DNA of 64,000 nt, taken from NCBI GenBank assembly GCA_022497155.1, contig MU385764.1, positions 283,297 to 347,296 on the forward strand, in the 5' to 3' direction. Shown piece by piece: positions 60,045-64,000 of the stretch. The translations under genes and the position numbers were made by a program. Below the pieces are notes generated by a model. The model was given only the letters and a program-made list of their open reading frames with translations. It searched no databases and was not told where the DNA came from. Origin of the DNA: Whalleya microplaca. Lineage: Eukaryota; Ascomycota; Sordariomycetes; Xylariales; Xylariaceae. Every line of letters begins with the position of its first letter. Position 1 is the stretch's first letter.

Positions 60045-63000
60045 CTTGCCGGCTTTATAAAAATCGGTTCGTTAGTTTTAAAAACAAACGTTATAATAAA
60101 ATATAGCTATTTTATAAATATCAATTAATAAAAAGCTAATTCGGGAGTTTGTATAAGGATTATATAGTCGGTATTTAAGCAAATAAATATTTATTCCGGG
60201 ATAAAAAATATATATATTTACGGGCTTATTAATCGAGAAATCCTTTTTTTAATAGCGATATTAATTATAATAATTTTTATTTAATAAGTTATTTTAAAAG
60301 TAATATATATTTAGGCTAAATTATTAAAAAAATCCGTTTTTTTTTACTAAAATTATAGGCGGCTTTATTTATAGCTCGTAATAGTTTTTTTTATTTAATT
60401 AATTAGTTATATATTAAAATTTACGGGTATGTTTTTTAATTTAAGCTTCTTTTTTTTATTACCCCTTTATATTTTCTATAACCCTATAAAACTTTATTTC
60501 TATAAAATGTTAATTTATATAAAATATAAAAAAAAAATAATCTAATCTATTAATACTATTTCTTTAATACTCGATTATAAATTTCCCGCTCCGCTAATAG
60601 TATTTTAGGTAATCTAACTTTAATTGTTCTTTCGGGTATTTTATTTTTTATAATCCTTTAATTTTTATTAGGCTCGACTTTTTTAATCTAGCTATAGGTT
60701 ACCGGACCTTTTTATATATTTCTATTTTAATATAACGTATTATTGTCTATTAATTTAGCGCCTTTTTAATTATCTTTTATTTTATTATAACTACTTAATT
60801 AATAGTTATTATAAGGTTCGCTAGGTTTTTAATACTTTTTTATATCTCGAATAAATCTTTTTAGTTAATTAAAAGAAAATATTTTTTATAATATTATTCC
60901 GTTTAATTTTTTAAGGAAAAACTTATTTTATTTTTGTTTTTTTATAATTCGATAAGGCTTAGTTTATTTATATTTTAGCTTTTTGTTTTTAGATATATCG
61001 ATATCCCGTATTATATTATAAAGTAAAACTAAGTTATTTTATTTTAATAGTTTTAACTGTCTTTTTAATAAGTATTATTAATTATTTCGTTCTGCCGCTT
61101 TTTTTCGTTTTTTTATTAAAATCTATATTACTTTCGCGATATCTTTATTTTATTGTTTAAACATTTTTACTTTTTTAATAATAAGATTTTTTTTATTATA
61201 AATATCCGATTAATTAAAGACTTATTAAAATAATAAAACTATTTCGATCGGTATAATAAGTTTTTTATTATAAACTAATTTATATAATATAAACTTATAT
61301 TTTTATATAAACGTTCGATTAGTTTAAAATATAGCTTTAAGTTTTTTAATTTATAATTTGCCAATTCCTCCCGTTATATATATAAAGGATTTTATAATCG
61401 GTCGATAGCTTACCTTTATTTATTTTTACGTTTAAGGGTAATATATAGGTTCGATTTATATTTTAATACCTAGCTATATAACATTTTTAGCCACTTCTGT
61501 TTTATTTTTTAAGCCTCGATTATATTTAATTATTATAAAGATATTATAGTTAATATAAATATAGTTTTAAAGGAATTTTTATACCTTAATTATTATAACA
61601 TTTTTTAGTGCTTTAGTTTTAAGCTATTTTAATAGCTTATTTTTTATTTCGATAATAGCCGAATATTTATTATTGTTCGGGAAAAACTAAATATTAATAA
61701 TTTAAATAGTTAGTAACTATTTTAACGTTAAAAAAAGTTTTTAATTTTTAAATCGTTTATTTATAAAGGGCTAGCATTTTAGGCAATACTTAACGGCAGT
61801 CGCGATTTTTTAATATATTTTTTTTAGTAATAAAATTTAATTATTTTATTATAAATTAATTTTCGTTTTCGATACGTTTTAACTTTCGAGTAATAATTTT
61901 TAATAATACGTTTTCGTTAATTAATATTATTAATAATATACCGTTAGCTATATTTTTTATAAAGTTTCCGCTATAAAATTCCTTTTTAAATTACGTATTT
62001 AATAGCTTTATTCCGGAAGCTTATTTTTATATAATATTATCTTATTATATTAAAACTTTTTAATCGATTAAGTAATTTTAAGGTACTAAAATATATTACG
62101 ATTTTTTAAAAAGCTTTAGATTAGCTTTTTAGCGGGTATAAAATAATAGGTAGTAAGAAAAATTCCGGTATTTCTTATATTAGTTTATTTAATCGAAATA
62201 TTCTTATTATAAAAACGTTAAGTTAAATATTAATAAAGTTATTAATTTCTTTTTTTATTAATTATTTAACTTATTAAATAGCTTTAATAATTTACGTAAT
62301 AAATTATTTATTACTTAATATTATTTCCTAAAAATATATTTTATTTCGAAATTAAATATTTTAATAAAAGCTATTTACCGGGTTAATATTACGCTAAATA
62401 AGCTAAAGAATTTATTATTTAATTAAGCGATTAAAACTTTAATATTAGTTTCGAAAATAAATCTCGTACTGTAAAAATAATTTTACAGTTGTTAAAAAAA
62501 CTTAATTACTTTAAGGCATTTTCGTTTCGTAATATCGTAATTAAGTTTTAGCTTTTTCTATATATTAAATTTAAACCTTATAAATTAAACGTATTTATTA
62601 ATTTCCTATTTTAATATATATTTTTATTTAATGCTTAATATATTAATTTTAAACTAAATAATATATCCGTTTATATAATCGAGTATAATTAAATAAGGTA
62701 TATTAATTAACGCTATTTTAAGTTTATTTATAGCTTATTATTACTTTATTCCTTACTCCTAATTTACGTTTTTCCGGAAAAGTTTTATTAGTAATAAAAT
62801 AATTAATATATAATATATAATTTATATATAATAATAAATTATAACTTTTAAAAATATCCGTATTTTAAAAACATTATTATAAAGTACTTATTCCGTAATT
62901 TTAATAATTTTAGTTTAATTAAAAAAACAATTATTAATATTATATAAATAGCTAATAATAATAATAACATTTTTATATTAATTGTTTTTTTTATATTAGC

Positions 63001-63909
63001 TATAGCTTTTGCTAGTTTAAAATTAAATAAAATATTATTAATATTTTTTAAATATTTATAAATAAATCGTTTTATTTTTAATACGATTTTTTAATTATTA
63101 TATTTCGTTTTTAGCCCTTTAATATTAATATTATTAAAAAATAACTCGCATTTATTAGGTATAAAATTAAATAAAATTCGGGTAATAATATATAAAAACT
63201 ATATTACCGAATTAGTTTTTTTTTATAGCAAAATTATTATCCGGAAAAGCCCGATCGGTATTAAAAATATAATATAATTTTTATTAAATATAAATAATAA
63301 AACTTAATTATATTTTAAAAAAAAGTTTATTATAAAAATTATTACTTATATAATAATTTTTTTTATAAATTTATTATAATTATTTAAAAAAAAAGCGTTT
63401 TATATTTATATAACGTTTAATTTTATAGCCGAATTAATTAACCGAAAGCTTTTATTTTTTTTTAATTATAAATTAAGCGTTATAATATAAGGCATAAAAT
63501 TTTTCTAATATTTTATTTTTAAATCGATTTTATAAAACATTTAAGACTTATATTTTTAATAATGCTAAAATAAAAATTAATTTAGTTTATTATATATTAT
63601 ATAATATTATTTTAATTTTATATAAAGGAAATATTTTTTTTTAATTCGGCCGACTTTTATAAAGTTTTAAATTAGTGTTATTTTTTATTAATAAAAAATC
63701 TCGATTAATATTGTTTTTTTTTTAATTTATAAGCTTTATATTTAATAGCTTTATTTTAATAATATTTAGGCATTTTTTTATTAATTTAATATCTTATAAT
63801 ATAAAAATAAAATATAAAATAATATTTTTATATTTTTTATTTATTTTAAATATATTTTAAAGTTTAAAATTCGGCTTTATATTTTATAATATCGCTTATT
63901 TTTAATTTT

Positions 63910-63987
63910 TTAGGGTTAGGGTTAGGGTTAGGGTTAGGGTTAGGGTTAGGGTTAGGGTTAGGGTTAGGGTTAGGGTTAGGGTTAGGG
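63910..63987 (+). repeat. telomere tract, (TTAGGG)13
   Basis: Thirteen perfect TTAGGG units with the G-rich strand running 5' to 3' toward the right end, the orientation expected at a right chromosome end. It joins the RIP block without a buffer of other subtelomeric repeats. Confidence 0.95.
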
Positions 63988-64000
63988 AAAGAGTGTTCGG
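63988..64000. other. 13 non-telomeric bases after the telomere tract
   Basis: AAAGAGTGTTCGG follows the last TTAGGG. It may be an adaptor or assembly leftover, or the start of further sequence if the tract is interstitial; the window ends here. Confidence 0.7.

Larger units (their letters stand above)
52640..63909. repeat. subtelomeric AT-rich, RIP-degraded repeat block
   Basis: From about 52640 to the telomere the sequence turns sharply AT-rich and TpA-rich, with TAA/TAG stops in all frames and no intact gene. Where repeats can be compared (the LTRs and the gag frame at 57.7-60.0 kb) changes are C:G to T:A transitions with no indels, the hallmark of repeat-induced point mutation. Apart from the elements listed separately I cannot name the contents; much of it is probably degraded retrotransposon sequence. 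It is likely heterochromatic. Confidence 0.85.

Noticed and set aside
61561..61605. Similarity to the right edge of the LTR-like unit at 52684-53121
   Set aside because: Only a short TACCTTAATT..ATTATAACATT match in very AT-rich sequence; the flanking bases do not align.
1..64000. CRISPR arrays, rRNA genes, operons, ribosome-binding sites
   Set aside because: The window is nuclear fungal DNA with spliceosomal introns; no spacer-repeat arrays or rRNA sequence were seen.

Overview
The window is the right end of a chromosome arm from a filamentous ascomycete (Pezizomycotina). The evidence is short spliceosomal introns of about 40-120 nt with GT..AG ends, fungus-typical families (Pth11-like/Fung_rhodopsin, anion:cation symporters, DHA1 and sugar-porter MFS, GH3), TTAGGG telomere repeats, and repeats degraded by C:G to T:A transitions in the manner of repeat-induced point mutation (RIP). 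The species cannot be named from the sequence. All coordinates below were worked out by reading; each multi-exon model given a protein length has a spliced length divisible by three.

Layout. 1-20 kb: accessory genes separated by long empty stretches. They are the 3' part of a GH3 beta-glucosidase (+), a small secreted cysteine-containing protein (+), a cytochrome P450 with an acidic tail (+), a deaminase-like gene with HAE and PCxxC zinc signatures (-) that carries an in-frame TGA near its start, a Pth11-like seven-helix protein (-), and an anion:cation symporter-type MFS (+). 20.5-32.6 kb: two long, housekeeping-looking ER genes that diverge from a 2.9 kb intergenic region. One is a 1168-residue coiled-coil, Ala/Ser-rich protein with an N-terminal anchor and a C-terminal KDEL (-); the other is the intronless 1841-residue ERAD ubiquitin ligase Doa10 (+). 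34.7-52.6 kb: subtelomeric metabolic genes. They are a second anion:cation symporter-type MFS (-), a RIP-killed Fot1/pogo-like DNA transposon flanked by TA, a decayed probable transcription-factor gene, a fumarylacetoacetate-hydrolase-family enzyme (-), a DHA1 MFS (+), a sugar-porter MFS (-) and an FAD monooxygenase (+).

52.6-63.9 kb: an AT-rich, gene-free RIP block starting about 20 bp after the monooxygenase stop codon. Inside it a complete small LTR retrotransposon can be delimited: two 244-bp LTRs, a CTTGC target duplication, and a 1.9-kb interior holding one gag-like frame with a CCHC knuckle remnant and no room for pol. A second LTR-like unit and a tRNA-like fossil lie at 52.68-53.26 kb. 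63910-63987: thirteen TTAGGG repeats, followed by 13 non-telomeric bases.

How the genes may work together: the FAD monooxygenase, the FAH-family hydrolase and the three transporters around them would fit uptake and breakdown of an aromatic or plant-derived compound, but nothing in the sequence shows the substrate. The main observations for follow-up are the gag-only LTR element, the tRNA-like fossil, the broken HAE/PCxxC deaminase, and the KDEL-tailed protein divergent from DOA10.
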